A stretch of 44,242 nucleotides of DNA from Verrucomicrobiota bacterium (GTDB taxonomy: Bacteria; Verrucomicrobiota; Verrucomicrobiia; Opitutales; Opitutaceae), in contig VHCY01000011.1 of the NCBI GenBank assembly GCA_016871595.1, positions 1 through 44,242 of the forward strand, written 5' to 3'. The position numbers were made by a program, and so were the translations under genes. The notes beneath the pieces are model-generated. The model was not told where the DNA came from. It made no database searches and worked only from the letters and a program-made list of their open reading frames with translations. Positions 43,989-44,242 of this stretch are shown one piece after another (positions within the stretch are counted from its first letter, which is position 1; every line of letters starts with the position of its first letter).

Positions 43989-44074
43989 GCTCCCCTGGGA
44001 ACCGGCGCGACCGCCCGGGCTTGCACCGGAACAAAGTCGCGCCACGGTCCCCCCCACGACCCCACCCTGCCCTT

Positions 44075-44242
44075 ATGCGTCTCCTGCTGCCCTCCCTCGC
44101 CGCCTGCGTCCTCGCCTCCGCGCTGTCCGCCGCCGCGGCGCGCCCGATCAAGCTGTTCAACGGCCGCAATCTCGACGGCTGGTACACCTACACCGTCCAG
44201 ACCCGGAATGAGAACCCCGGGATCTTCACCGTGGTCGACGGG
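44075..44242 (+). CDS. DUF1080 (3-keto-disaccharide hydrolase-like) protein, N-terminal part
   Basis: The gene runs off the end of the window; 56 residues are seen. A signal peptide (MRLLLPSLAACVLASALSAA) is followed by the DUF1080 start, KLFNGRNLDGWYTYT, with the F-N-G-x-x-L-x-G-W pattern. The domain has a concanavalin-like fold, and some members hydrolyse 3-keto-glycosides outside the cytoplasm. It follows the symporter by 86 bases and could deliver its substrate. Confidence 0.8.
   Translation, partial: MRLLLPSLAACVLASALSAAAARPIKLFNGRNLDGWYTYTVQTRNENPGIFTVVDG

Noticed and set aside
42210-44057. A 615-residue open frame on the minus strand opposite the symporter
   Set aside because: The symporter is unmistakable; the antisense protein is Glu/Gly/Arg-rich shadow sequence.

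Overview
The window is a stretch of high-GC bacterial chromosome made almost entirely of core genes. I see no insertion sequence, prophage, CRISPR array, tRNA or rRNA. The best guess for the source is a Verrucomicrobiota member of the Opitutus type. This rests on the three-domain form of IspG, very GC-rich third codon positions, frequent GTG starts, and start codons preceded by pyrimidine-rich sequence instead of a Shine-Dalgarno motif. No rRNA is present to test this, so it is an inference.

Layout. 1-6659: the end of a small heat-shock gene (+), then a leftward block: an MFS transporter, a 411-base intergenic region with strong RNA-like folds, rlmJ, a YhcH-family gene, a fusion of a PTS EIIA-like domain with a diadenylate cyclase (c-di-AMP synthase) domain, an isolated nuoA, and an exported DUF362-like protein. 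6835-15979 (+): dnaG-rpoD, a small lipoprotein, tatA with a clear terminator, then mreB-mreC-mreD-mrdA for rod shape and wall elongation. 15966-20353 (-): a MoxR ATPase, DUF58 and transglutaminase operon converging on mrdA. 20419-22892: a purine nucleoside phosphorylase-family gene (-) divergent from a lipoprotein and an acetyl xylan esterase-like gene (+).

22948-29228 (+): a tight uppS-cdsA-dxr-rseP-ispG operon, joining two MEP-pathway steps to the lipid-carrier synthase that uses their product, plus CDP-diacylglycerol synthesis and a site-2 protease. 29229-31614 (+): a 363-base region with a good promoter and DnaA-box-like sites, then dnaA and a small conserved-looking protein of unknown role. 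31639-35931 (-): ligA, a membrane protein with TPRs and a VanZ protein. 36035-44242: a long U32 protein with two cysteine clusters (+), an adenylate kinase-like protein with an extra C-terminal domain (+), GtrA (-), then an oxidoreductase, a heptose-kinase-like GHMP kinase, a sodium/solute symporter, and the start of a DUF1080 (3-keto-disaccharide hydrolase-like) gene, all +, which together look like sugar use.

The items most worth following up are the folded, G-A-mismatch-rich element at 2194-2291, the EIIA/diadenylate cyclase fusion, the two-cluster U32 protein, the extended adenylate kinase, and the near-absence of Shine-Dalgarno sequences. No new multi-gene defence or mobile system is visible here.
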